64,000 nucleotides of DNA from an uncultured Christensenellaceae bacterium (GTDB lineage: Bacteria; Bacillota; Clostridia; Christensenellales; Pumilibacteraceae), in the NCBI GenBank assembly GCA_910587455.1, contig CAJULK010000008.1:48330-112329 (forward strand), read 5' to 3'. The position numbers and the translations under genes were made by a program. Under the pieces are notes generated by a model. The model worked only from the letters and a program-made list of their open reading frames with translations. It ran no database searches and was not told where the DNA came from. Below, piece after piece: positions 9,234 to 16,528 of this stretch (position 1 is the first letter of the stretch; each line of letters starts with the position of its first letter).

Positions 9234-11642
9234 ATGTCAAACTATCCTATGGACGCGAATTCGCAACACGCTTTCGACACGGCGCGCAGTGCCGCCGCTA
9301 AGTATTCCAATATGTTTACCGGAACGGAGCATCTTCTTTACGGTATTTTGAAATCCGAATGTATTGCGGCTAAGATATTCGCCGACAACAAACTCGATCC
9401 CGAACTTCTGACCGAGCTTTTTGCGGACAGCGAAAAAGTTACGGGCAGCCCCGTCGATTCGCCGCGCGTAAAAGAGATCATACCGTCGGTAGCGTACAAT
9501 ATAGCAATGCAGCTCGGCGCACCGCTGATTTCGCCCGATCATCTCATGCTCGCGATACTCGAGGACAGAAACTGCGTGGCTTGCGACGCGCTGTATCAGA
9601 TGTACAAAGTGGATATATATGTTTTCCGCCGCAGTATAATCGCGGAGCTTCGCAGAAACCCGATCAAAGGGCGCGACGCCGCCGACGGCGGCAATGCGAA
9701 TCCGGTTCTGCCGGCACAGCTTGCCGAGTTGGGCGTGGACGTTACGCAGAAAGCGCGAGAAAACAAACTCGATCCCGTTATCGGCAGGGAGAGCGAAGTG
9801 GAGCGAATAATCGAAATTTTATGCCGTAAAACGAAAAACAATCCGGTATTGATAGGCGAACCGGGCGTCGGAAAAAGCGCTATAATAGACGGGCTTGCTT
9901 GTGCTATCGTAGAGGGAAAAGTCCCGCGTCAGCTTCAAAACAATATTGTATTTTCTTTCAATATAGGTTCGTTGCTTGCAGGTACAAAATACCGCGGTCA
10001 GCTTGAAGAAAAACTGAAAACCGCTATAGATCTCATAATAAACAGCGGAAATATCATAGTGTTCATCGACGAATTGCACACGCTCATGCAAGCCGGTTCG
10101 AAAGACGGCGAGGTGACGCCCGCAGATATATTGAAACCTTATCTTGCCCGCGGCGAAATGCAGACTATCGGCGCGACGACGACAGACGAATACAGAAAAT
10201 ATATCGAAGCGGACAAAGCCATGGAGCGCAGATTCCAACCTATAATCGTAGAGCCGCCGACCGTGGCGCAAACTATCGAAATATTAAAAGGTTTGCGCAA
10301 AAATTACGAGAATTATCATAAAGTCAATCTCGGCGACGACGCCATCGAGGCGGCGGCGAAACTTTCCGACAAATACATTTCCGACAGATTTTTGCCCGAT
10401 AAAGCGATAGACCTTATAGACGAAGCTATGAGCTGCGCCAAGGTGAGTATTTCCACGGCACCGTCGGGAATAAACGAGCTGTCGGCAAAACTCGCAGAGT
10501 ATACGCGAAAAATGAACGAGTGTGCCGCGAAAAGCGAGTTTGCTGAAGCAGAGAATTACAAACAGAAATGTGCGCAGCTCGAAAAAGAGATCAAGTCGAA
10601 AACGCTTCAGAACTCGGCAGAGCAGGAAAAAAACACCGTTACCATTCATTACGAGGATATTGCCGACATAGTATCGCGTTGGACTAAGATACCCGTAAGC
10701 AAGCTGACCGAAACGGAAAGCGAACGTCTGCGCAATATGGAAGAAATTCTTCATAAGCGCGTTATCGGTCAAAACAGAGCCGTGGAAGCCGTGTCCAAAG
10801 CTATACGCCGTGCCCGTGCGGGGCTTAAAAGCGACAGCCGTCCTATCGGTTCGTTTATATTCCTCGGCCCGACGGGCGTAGGAAAAACAGAGCTTACGAA
10901 AGCGCTCGCGGAAGCTATGTTCGATAACGAAAATTCCATAATAAGACTCGATATGAGCGAATTTATGGAATCTCATTCCGTATCGAAACTTATCGGCGCT
11001 CCTCCGGGATATGTGGGATTCGACGACGGCGGACAGCTTACGGAAAAGGTTCGCAGGCATCCGTATTCGGTAATACTTTTCGATGAAATCGAAAAAGCGC
11101 ACCCCGACGTGTTTAATGCATTGTTGCAAATACTTGACGACGGCAGGCTTACCGATTCTCAGGGGCGCACGGTGTCTTTTAAGAACACGATTATTATTAT
11201 GACGAGTAATGCGGGTGCAAGCGAGGCTACGGCTAAACGCGAGATCGGGTTTAATGCCGGAAAAAAAGAGACGGAAGTGCGTGACGACATCTATATGAAA
11301 GCGCTTCGCGCCTCATTCAAGCCGGAGTTCTTAAACCGCATAGATGTGATTTGCGTGTTCGACAAGCTCACGAAAGAGGATGTCGGCAAGATCGCCGAGA
11401 TAATGCTTCAGAAAGTCGAAAATACGCTCAAAGACAAGAACATTACGCTTACGGTATCCAAGGCGGCTCTTGAATGGATAATTAACAAGGGGTACGACTC
11501 AGAATACGGCGCGCGTCCGCTTCGCAGGGTGATAGAGCAAAACGTCGAAGACGAGATTGCCGAAGCGATAATCGACGGAAAGATCAAAAACGATTCGGAC
11601 GTGCGCATAGATGTAGAAGGCGACAGGATAACCGTAAAATAA
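9234..11642 (+). CDS. clpC: ClpC, AAA+ unfoldase of the Clp protease
   Basis: An 802-residue class I Clp ATPase. Order: double Clp-N domain (1-145), first AAA+ module with Walker A GEPGVGKS (about 208) and FIDELHTL, a short middle domain with a UVR-like coiled coil (residues ~415-460), second AAA+ module with Walker A GPTGVGKT (about 545), and C-terminal D2-small domain. It unfolds arginine-phosphorylated and other substrates for ClpP. The short middle domain separates ClpC from ClpB. No terminator is apparent; the next promoter begins 25 nt after the stop. Confidence 0.95.
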   Translation: MSNYPMDANSQHAFDTARSAAAKYSNMFTGTEHLLYGILKSECIAAKIFADNKLDPELLTELFADSEKVTGSPVDSPRVKEIIPSVAYNIAMQLGAPLISPDHLMLAILEDRNCVACDALYQMYKVDIYVFRRSIIAELRRNPIKGRDAADGGNANPVLPAQLAELGVDVTQKARENKLDPVIGRESEVERIIEILCRKTKNNPVLIGEPGVGKSAIIDGLACAIVEGKVPRQLQNNIVFSFNIGSLLAGTKYRGQLEEKLKTAIDLIINSGNIIVFIDELHTLMQAGSKDGEVTPADILKPYLARGEMQTIGATTTDEYRKYIEADKAMERRFQPIIVEPPTVAQTIEILKGLRKNYENYHKVNLGDDAIEAAAKLSDKYISDRFLPDKAIDLIDEAMSCAKVSISTAPSGINELSAKLAEYTRKMNECAAKSEFAEAENYKQKCAQLEKEIKSKTLQNSAEQEKNTVTIHYEDIADIVSRWTKIPVSKLTETESERLRNMEEILHKRVIGQNRAVEAVSKAIRRARAGLKSDSRPIGSFIFLGPTGVGKTELTKALAEAMFDNENSIIRLDMSEFMESHSVSKLIGAPPGYVGFDDGGQLTEKVRRHPYSVILFDEIEKAHPDVFNALLQILDDGRLTDSQGRTVSFKNTIIIMTSNAGASEATAKREIGFNAGKKETEVRDDIYMKALRASFKPEFLNRIDVICVFDKLTKEDVGKIAEIMLQKVENTLKDKNITLTVSKAALEWIINKGYDSEYGARPLRRVIEQNVEDEIAEAIIDGKIKNDSDVRIDVEGDRITVK

Positions 11643-11666
11643 ATAGAGGTATTTTTCAAAACCCCA

Positions 11667-11695
11667 TTTACAAAACGATTGATATATGTTATAAT
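11667..11695 (+). promoter_or_regulatory. Sigma-A promoter for hpf
   Basis: TTTACA (11667-11672), 17-bp spacer, TATAAT (11690-11695). This gives a leader of about 60 nt before ATG 11763. Confidence 0.75.
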
Positions 11696-11762
11696 ATCTG
11701 CGAGAGAAAGGTTGCCAAAGCGATCTCGATCGAACTTAAAACTTAATACACCGGAGGTGAAT

Positions 11763-12308
11763 ATGAACATTGAATTCCTGTGCAAAAACTACGAGCCGAG
11801 CGATAAGCTCAAAGCTGTCATCGACAAGAAAGTCCAAAAATTGGATAAGTATTTTGTTGACGATACGCGTATCAAGATCGTCTTGAAAAAGGGCAATACC
11901 CGCAGTACGGACGATCTCTATACTCTCGAGCTTACCATTATGCTCGACAGCTCGGTAATGCGTGCGGAAGTTACAAGCGACAATATGTATTCGAATATCG
12001 ATCTTGCTTTACCCAAACTCGAAAAGCAGATAATCCGTCATCACAAAAAGATCGAGTCTAAATCCAAAAAGTTCCGTGCAAAAGATTTTTCGATTGTCGA
12101 AGAGTCGCACGAAGAACCTGAGGAAGAAAAGACCGTCGTCAGATCGAAGAGCTATACGCTCGTGCCTATGACAATGGATGACGCGATAGAAGAGCTTGAG
12201 CTTTTGGGGCACAACTTTTATGTGTTCCTTAATAAAGCGACTAAATCGGTCAATGTACTGTATCAGCGAAACGACGGTAATTACGGATTGATCGAAACAA
12301 TAGTGTAA
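11763..12308 (+). CDS. hpf: Long-form ribosome hibernation promoting factor (HPF)
   Basis: A 181-residue protein with the two-domain layout of long HPF: an N-terminal S30AE/YfiA-like domain (1-100) that occupies the mRNA channel and a C-terminal dimerisation domain (about 125-181, from YTLVPMTMDDAIEEL to NYGLIETIV) that joins two 70S ribosomes into inactive 100S particles. ATG 11763 follows CCGGAGGTGAAT; codons upstream in frame lie inside the promoter. It is a single-gene unit with its own promoter and terminator. Confidence 0.95.
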   Translation: MNIEFLCKNYEPSDKLKAVIDKKVQKLDKYFVDDTRIKIVLKKGNTRSTDDLYTLELTIMLDSSVMRAEVTSDNMYSNIDLALPKLEKQIIRHHKKIESKSKKFRAKDFSIVEESHEEPEEEKTVVRSKSYTLVPMTMDDAIEELELLGHNFYVFLNKATKSVNVLYQRNDGNYGLIETIV

Positions 12309-12320
12309 TACGCAATAGTG

Positions 12321-12356
12321 TAAAACGCCGATAAAATTGTCGGCGTTTTACTTTTT
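12321..12356 (+). terminator. Rho-independent terminator after hpf
   Basis: Stem TAAAACGCCGA / TCGGCGTTTTA with a short A/T loop, followed by CTTTTT. Confidence 0.88.
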
Positions 12357-12371
12357 GTCGCGTAATATTGC

Positions 12372-12400
12372 TTGCATAAATCCGATAACGGTTGTATAAT
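12372..12400 (+). promoter_or_regulatory. Sigma-A promoter for pgi
   Basis: TTGCAT (12372-12377), 17-bp spacer, TATAAT (12395-12400). Confidence 0.75.
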
Positions 12401-12441
12401 ATGCATTGTAATAATACTGTTTTCAAGGAGACATGCAGTTT

Positions 12442-13836
12442 ATGAAACTCAAATTCGACTACAACAACATGATGGATTCGGCAATCGGTTCGCACGGTAT
12501 CAAGCCGTCCGATATCGACAAAGAGCAAAAAGCGCACGACGCGGCGTACAAAGAGGTTATAGACAACAGCGGTAAAGGATGGCAGGAATGGACTGATACG
12601 CCGCTTATCGAAAAATCTGCAATAGACGAGCTTAACGCTTTCGGAAAATCCATACGTGAAAAAGCGTCGAGTTTCGTTGTTCTCGGTATCGGCGGTTCAG
12701 CGCTCGGACCTATTTGCGTATTCAACGCGCTTTTGCACTTGCATCACAATGAACTGCCCGAAAAAACACGCAAGGCGCCCAAGCTGTATGTGGAGGATAA
12801 TATCGATCCCGAGCGCATGGCGGCGCTTATGGACGTAGTCGATATCAAAACGACGTATTTCAACGTTATAACCAAGTCGGGCGAGACGAGTGAAACAATA
12901 AGCCAGTTCCTTATTCTGTATAATGCGCTCAAAAAAGCTGTCGGCGAAAAAGCGGCAAAAGAGCATATTTTCGTTACTACAACGATAGGAAAGGGCGCGC
13001 TGTACAATGCGGCAGTTAAAGAAGGCTTCAAAATTTTCGGTGTGCCTGCGGGCGTCGGCGGAAGATTCTCCGTTCTTTCCAATGTCGGGCTCGTTCCGTT
13101 TGCGGTCATGGGCGTAGATATAGAAAGCTTGCTTTACGGTGCGCGCAATATGCGTACGGCATGCGAGAGAAAGGACATCAAATCGAACCCCGCATTGATG
13201 ACGGCATACCTTCAGGTAAAATCAATGAAGTCGGGCAAGAATATATCCGTAATGATGCCATATGCGGACGGACTCAGGACAATGGCTGATTTCTACTGTC
13301 AGATATGGGCGGAATCGCTCGGCAAGGCGGTGGACAAATCGGGAAAAACAGTCAACTGCGGACAAACGCCGGCAAAATCGCTCGGAGTCACCGATCAGCA
13401 CAGTCAGGTCCAGCTGTATACCGAAGGACCTTACGACAAGGTTGTAACCTTTATCGCTGTCGATGCGTTTGCGGACAGTGTGGATATACCTACGGACGAA
13501 AGTGCTGAGATCGGAGATTTTCTTAAAGGTCATACGCTTAACGAACTTATCAATGCCGAGCGCAAGGCGACCGAATTTGCGCTCACAAAAGCGGGCAGAT
13601 CCAACTTTACTGTCACTCTTCCCGAAGTGAATGCCGAAACGGTCGGGGAACTTTTGATGTATTTTATGTATGAAACGGCGTTTGCGGGCGCATATCTTAA
13701 TATAGATACATTCAATCAGCCCGGTGTCGAGGAAGGCAAAAAAGCGACGTTCGCCATGATAGGCAGAGCGGGGTACGAAGCCAAACTCAAAGAACTCGAA
13801 TCCGTCAAGAAGAACGACAGTTTTCTTATTAAGTAA
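12442..13836 (+). CDS. pgi: Glucose-6-phosphate isomerase
   Basis: A 464-residue phosphoglucose isomerase: glucose-6-phosphate to fructose-6-phosphate in glycolysis. Family segments are clear, including GIGGSALGP, KSGETSETISQFL (phosphate-binding SGxT loop), and the C-terminal QPGVEEGKK. AAGGAG lies at 12425-12430; ATG 12433 would be only 2 nt away, so ATG 12442 (MKLKFDYNN, matching the usual MxxKFDY-type start) is preferred though its spacer is 11 nt. A distinct promoter makes it an independent unit. Confidence 0.93.
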   Translation: MKLKFDYNNMMDSAIGSHGIKPSDIDKEQKAHDAAYKEVIDNSGKGWQEWTDTPLIEKSAIDELNAFGKSIREKASSFVVLGIGGSALGPICVFNALLHLHHNELPEKTRKAPKLYVEDNIDPERMAALMDVVDIKTTYFNVITKSGETSETISQFLILYNALKKAVGEKAAKEHIFVTTTIGKGALYNAAVKEGFKIFGVPAGVGGRFSVLSNVGLVPFAVMGVDIESLLYGARNMRTACERKDIKSNPALMTAYLQVKSMKSGKNISVMMPYADGLRTMADFYCQIWAESLGKAVDKSGKTVNCGQTPAKSLGVTDQHSQVQLYTEGPYDKVVTFIAVDAFADSVDIPTDESAEIGDFLKGHTLNELINAERKATEFALTKAGRSNFTVTLPEVNAETVGELLMYFMYETAFAGAYLNIDTFNQPGVEEGKKATFAMIGRAGYEAKLKELESVKKNDSFLIK

Positions 13837-13886
13837 GTCGGCATTGACAATTTTACCAAATTCATCTATAAATAACAAAAAACCTC

Positions 13887-13915
13887 TTGCAAATTTACGA
13901 TTCCTATGTTAAAAT
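13887..13915 (+). promoter_or_regulatory. Sigma-A promoter for the HPr-like gene
   Basis: TTGCAA (13887-13892), 17-bp spacer, TAAAAT (13910-13915). Confidence 0.7.
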
Positions 13916-13943
13916 ATAATAAATCTAACCTACGGAGGGTATT

Positions 13944-14174
13944 ATGAAATCGGTTAAAGTTTATTTTCCCACGACAGAAAGCGTAAAAGACTTCGTCAAT
14001 GCCGTATCGCGTTATCCGTACGAAGTTGATTTGCACAACGGCAGATATGTCGTAGATGCCAAATCGCTTTTGGGTATTTATTCGCTCGATCTCGCAAAAC
14101 CTATCGTCTGCGAAATTTACAACGACAATTGCGACGATCTTGTTAAAGACATCGCGAAATTTGTCGCAAAATAA
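13944..14174 (+). CDS. HPr-like protein without the catalytic histidine (Crh-like)
   Basis: A 76-residue protein with HPr fold signatures. The region around the phosphoenolpyruvate-dependent site, normally GLHARPA, has no histidine (residues 9-20 read PTTESVKDFVNA). The region of the regulatory serine is kept: AKSLLGIYSL, with Ser41 in the place of HPr Ser46. This is the pattern of Crh-type proteins, which act in catabolite control through HPr kinase and CcpA rather than in sugar phosphotransfer. Start ATG 13944 follows CGGAGGG. It is monocistronic with its own promoter. Function in regulation is inference; loss of PTS activity is what the sequence shows. Confidence 0.8.
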   Translation: MKSVKVYFPTTESVKDFVNAVSRYPYEVDLHNGRYVVDAKSLLGIYSLDLAKPIVCEIYNDNCDDLVKDIAKFVAK

Positions 14175-14193
14175 ATCATATTCGATTAAATCG

Positions 14194-14220
14194 AGCGGCG
14201 GGAATACTCGCCGCTTAATT
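14194..14220 (+). terminator. Probable weak terminator
   Basis: AGCGGCG (14194-14200) pairs with CGCCGCT (14209-14215), followed by TAATTTAAT. The tail is less T-rich than the others in the window. Confidence 0.5.
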
Positions 14221-14243
14221 TAATGCGCAATTTCGGAGTGGTT

Positions 14244-15047
14244 ATGCGACGGGATTATATCGAAAGCATGAAGTCGGGCGGATTGGACGAGTTTATTGCC
14301 GCGTGCGAAGATCTTAAAAACAGTAAGTACGTTATAGCGGAAAACAAAATCGCCGCGGTTCTTAAATCCATTGCGGACAACAGAGATCTATATACCATGT
14401 TCGGATCCGCGCTTTACGGGTTCGACTATCAGAGTACGTTTGCTTCGTGCGTAGGAGGAAGTTACTTCACTTTGCCGTCCGACGCGCAAAAAGCAGTCGC
14501 GCTTGTTTTTCGTATTCTTCTTGATATAGACAGCGGCAGGCTTTCGCTTGCGAACTTTTTGGAAGCGTATTTTTACAGCGAGTCCATAAACGAATCGTAT
14601 GCGAGATTTTGCCTTGAACTCATAACGCCGTTCGAAACGTATTGCAGAGTATTGATGTCGCGTCCTGCCGTGCCGCCGCCGATAATGCGCGAAAAGCCGT
14701 CCGATGCCGAAAACATTAAAGAAGTCGGCAGTGTGGAAACGGTTGTATCAGAAACATACAACGATGTGAATAACAAGTTTACAGAAAGTCTTAAAAACGA
14801 TGCGTTCGATTGTTTGAAAACGCTGTCGGATTTCGGCGCGAGCGCTATAGTAGGAGTCATCGACCGCGATGAGTTCGAAGCATGCCTCGACGGGCTTGCG
14901 CGCAGCATAAGATCGGGTGATAATAAGTACATAATATCGTCTTTTCTCGGCGTTAAATATGCGGTATCGTACTTTTTTAAGTCCACTAAAACAGTGATAG
15001 ACGTTTATAAAAAATTGGAATTTGCGGTAAAGCGTCTCACGGATTGA
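14244..15047 (+). CDS. Conserved-looking protein of unknown function
   Basis: A 267-residue soluble protein I do not recognise. It has no signal peptide and no membrane segment. The first half is mostly alpha-helical in composition; a Pro-rich linker (RPAVPPPIMREKPS, about residues 140-153) separates it from a charged C-terminal half. ATG 14244 is chosen over ATG 14223 because GGAG at 14235-14238 gives a 5-nt spacer only to the former. It is followed by a strong bidirectional terminator. No neighbour hints at a role. Confidence 0.6.
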   Translation: MRRDYIESMKSGGLDEFIAACEDLKNSKYVIAENKIAAVLKSIADNRDLYTMFGSALYGFDYQSTFASCVGGSYFTLPSDAQKAVALVFRILLDIDSGRLSLANFLEAYFYSESINESYARFCLELITPFETYCRVLMSRPAVPPPIMREKPSDAENIKEVGSVETVVSETYNDVNNKFTESLKNDAFDCLKTLSDFGASAIVGVIDRDEFEACLDGLARSIRSGDNKYIISSFLGVKYAVSYFFKSTKTVIDVYKKLEFAVKRLTD

Positions 15048-15053
15048 ATTAAA

Positions 15054-15103
15054 CACGCACAATAAAACGGCTTTGGAAAACGAAAGCCGTTTTATTGTGC
15101 GTG
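15054..15103. terminator. Bidirectional terminator between convergent genes
   Basis: A perfect 21-bp inverted repeat: arms 15054-15074 and 15083-15103 with an 8-nt loop. Each strand ends its hairpin in a T-rich arm (TTTTATT), so it can stop transcription from both sides. Confidence 0.92.
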
Positions 15104-15106
15104 CCG

Positions 15107-15628
15107 TTATAGATTGATTGTGTTTTCGTCATCGCGAATAAGATTGACATTGTATATAAATAGTCTGCGTGTGACGAAGTTGTATATAAATACTATGAAC
15201 TGAACTATTACTTTTACTATCCATATGTTTCCGCCGATAAGGTCGTATCCTATCCAACTGCCGAGAGAAGTGATGCCTAATCCGATAGCGGAGAAAATAA
15301 TGAATTTGATAAAGCCGAGCTTTGTTTTTCCTACGTTACCGTACTTAAAGACAAATATCGACGATAACAAATAATTGACGAGTACGGCAGATACGAATCC
15401 TATTACCGTAGCTGTTATGTAAATGGAGTTGGGCGGGTGATATTCGGTAACGGTAGCCCCCGTAAACACACCCAAAAAACCGTCATAGTAATCATGCCCG
15501 TAGGCATACAGAAACACGGCCGTAAGAAGAAAGTCTATCGAATTGGAAGCCAAACCGACGGCGATCGATTTTAGCACCTCGATTGTCATTTGTTTGTTCT
15601 TAAAAGCGGAAAAAATGCCTTTCTTCAT
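15107..15628 (-). CDS. GtrA-like membrane protein
   Basis: A 173-residue protein with four hydrophobic segments spaced as in the GtrA family, which supports transfer of lipid-linked sugars (bactoprenol-glucose flippases and teichoic or exopolysaccharide decoration). Residues 60-75 form a polar loop with VTEYHPPNSIY between segments 1 and 2, longer than in most family members. It follows the GDPD gene by 14 nt, so the two are likely co-transcribed; a shared envelope role (lipid or teichoic-acid turnover) is inference. Confidence 0.8.
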   Translation of the reverse strand: MKKGIFSAFKNKQMTIEVLKSIAVGLASNSIDFLLTAVFLYAYGHDYYDGFLGVFTGATVTEYHPPNSIYITATVIGFVSAVLVNYLLSSIFVFKYGNVGKTKLGFIKFIIFSAIGLGITSLGSWIGYDLIGGNIWIVKVIVQFIVFIYNFVTRRLFIYNVNLIRDDENTINL

Positions 15629-15642
15629 TTGAAACCCGAAAT

Positions 15643-16389
15643 TCAGTTATTGGATTCCGAATCAGTCTTGGGAATAAACCCTTCGAAAATATAGTTATCG
15701 CACACTTCGAGCGCCTTTTGCGCTTGTATTTCGCTCTTTATAGTCCAAGCAACTACGGGTAGACCGGTGTTCTTTACGTATTTGTTCGGCAGGTGCGCAA
15801 TGTTATAGGCGATGAAATCGGGCTGAGATACGTCGTTGTATTTCAGCTTGCGCATATGCGATCGCACGCGGCGAGGCTCGTCCGATTCATTGCGGTGGAA
15901 GAACGTGGCAAGCTGACCGCGAAGTATTTGCGGCGCGTTCTTATAGAAATACTGCATGGAAAACGGATCAAAAGATTCTACGGCGTATTCGCCGCCGTAT
16001 GATTTGAGCATTTCCAACAACCGTTCTTCGAGAGCAAAAGACTGTTCGGCCTTTTTTATTTCTATAAGCAACGGGACTTGACCGTTTACCGTTTGGAGAA
16101 CTTCTTCGAAAGTGGGTATGGCATAATCTGTTTTCAAAAGTCTGATGTCGTGCAGATCTTCGGACTTGAGATTGGCGACATATCCGTCTTTGTTTGTCAT
16201 GCGGCTGAGTTTTTCGTCATGAAAAACAATTATATTCTGATCGTCTGTGATTCGGACGTCGAGTTCTATAGCAAAACCGTGCGCGACCGCGTTTTCAAAA
16301 GCGGGGAGCGAGTTTTCGGGATAGTCGAAATTGTGCAACCCGCGGTGTGCGATAGGCGTATTTATAACCCAAGAGGTAGATTTTTCCAT
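15643..16389 (-). CDS. Glycerophosphodiester phosphodiesterase family protein
   Basis: A 248-residue single-domain GDPD. The catalytic HRG (His15-Arg16), PEN at 24-26 (Glu25), the ELD metal pair (IELDVRITDD) and the FHD histidine (VFHDEKLSR) are present, so the TIM-barrel active site looks intact. The family hydrolyses glycerophosphodiesters to glycerol-3-phosphate and an alcohol. No signal peptide is visible, so it acts in the cytoplasm or at the inner face of the membrane. It has its own minus-strand promoter and AAAGGG ribosome binding site. Confidence 0.9.
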   Translation of the reverse strand: MEKSTSWVINTPIAHRGLHNFDYPENSLPAFENAVAHGFAIELDVRITDDQNIIVFHDEKLSRMTNKDGYVANLKSEDLHDIRLLKTDYAIPTFEEVLQTVNGQVPLLIEIKKAEQSFALEERLLEMLKSYGGEYAVESFDPFSMQYFYKNAPQILRGQLATFFHRNESDEPRRVRSHMRKLKYNDVSQPDFIAYNIAHLPNKYVKNTGLPVVAWTIKSEIQAQKALEVCDNYIFEGFIPKTDSESNN

Positions 16390-16416
16390 GAATTGACCCT
16401 TTTCAGTGATAAGATA

Positions 16417-16445
16417 ATTATATCATTAAATTTCTTTTTTTACAA
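16417..16445 (-). promoter_or_regulatory. Sigma-A promoter for the GDPD-gtrA unit
   Basis: On the minus strand: TTGTAA (16445-16440), 17-bp spacer, TATAAT (16422-16417); predicted start near 16410, 21 nt before the ATG at 16389. Confidence 0.75.
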
Positions 16446-16460
16446 TAGATTTACGTTAAG

Positions 16461-16493
16461 TTTATCGAAAATAAATCAATTTATCGAAAATAA
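16461..16493. repeat. Pair of 14-bp direct repeats upstream of lepA
   Basis: TTTATCGAAAATAA occurs exactly at 16461-16474 and again at 16480-16493, starts 19 bp apart. The second copy abuts the -35 box of lepA and the first lies 15 bp from the -35 of the divergent GDPD promoter. A regulator site is possible; nothing in the window identifies the protein. Confidence 0.6.
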
Positions 16494-16522
16494 TTGCCGT
16501 TTTGATGTATATGTGTTATAAT
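16494..16522 (+). promoter_or_regulatory. lepA promoter giving a leaderless mRNA
   Basis: TTGCCG (16494-16499), 17-bp spacer, TATAAT (16517-16522). The standard +1, seven bases after the -10 box, is 16529, the A of the lepA ATG. No ribosome binding site precedes that ATG. Confidence 0.65.
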
Positions 16523-16528
16523 CTCGGT

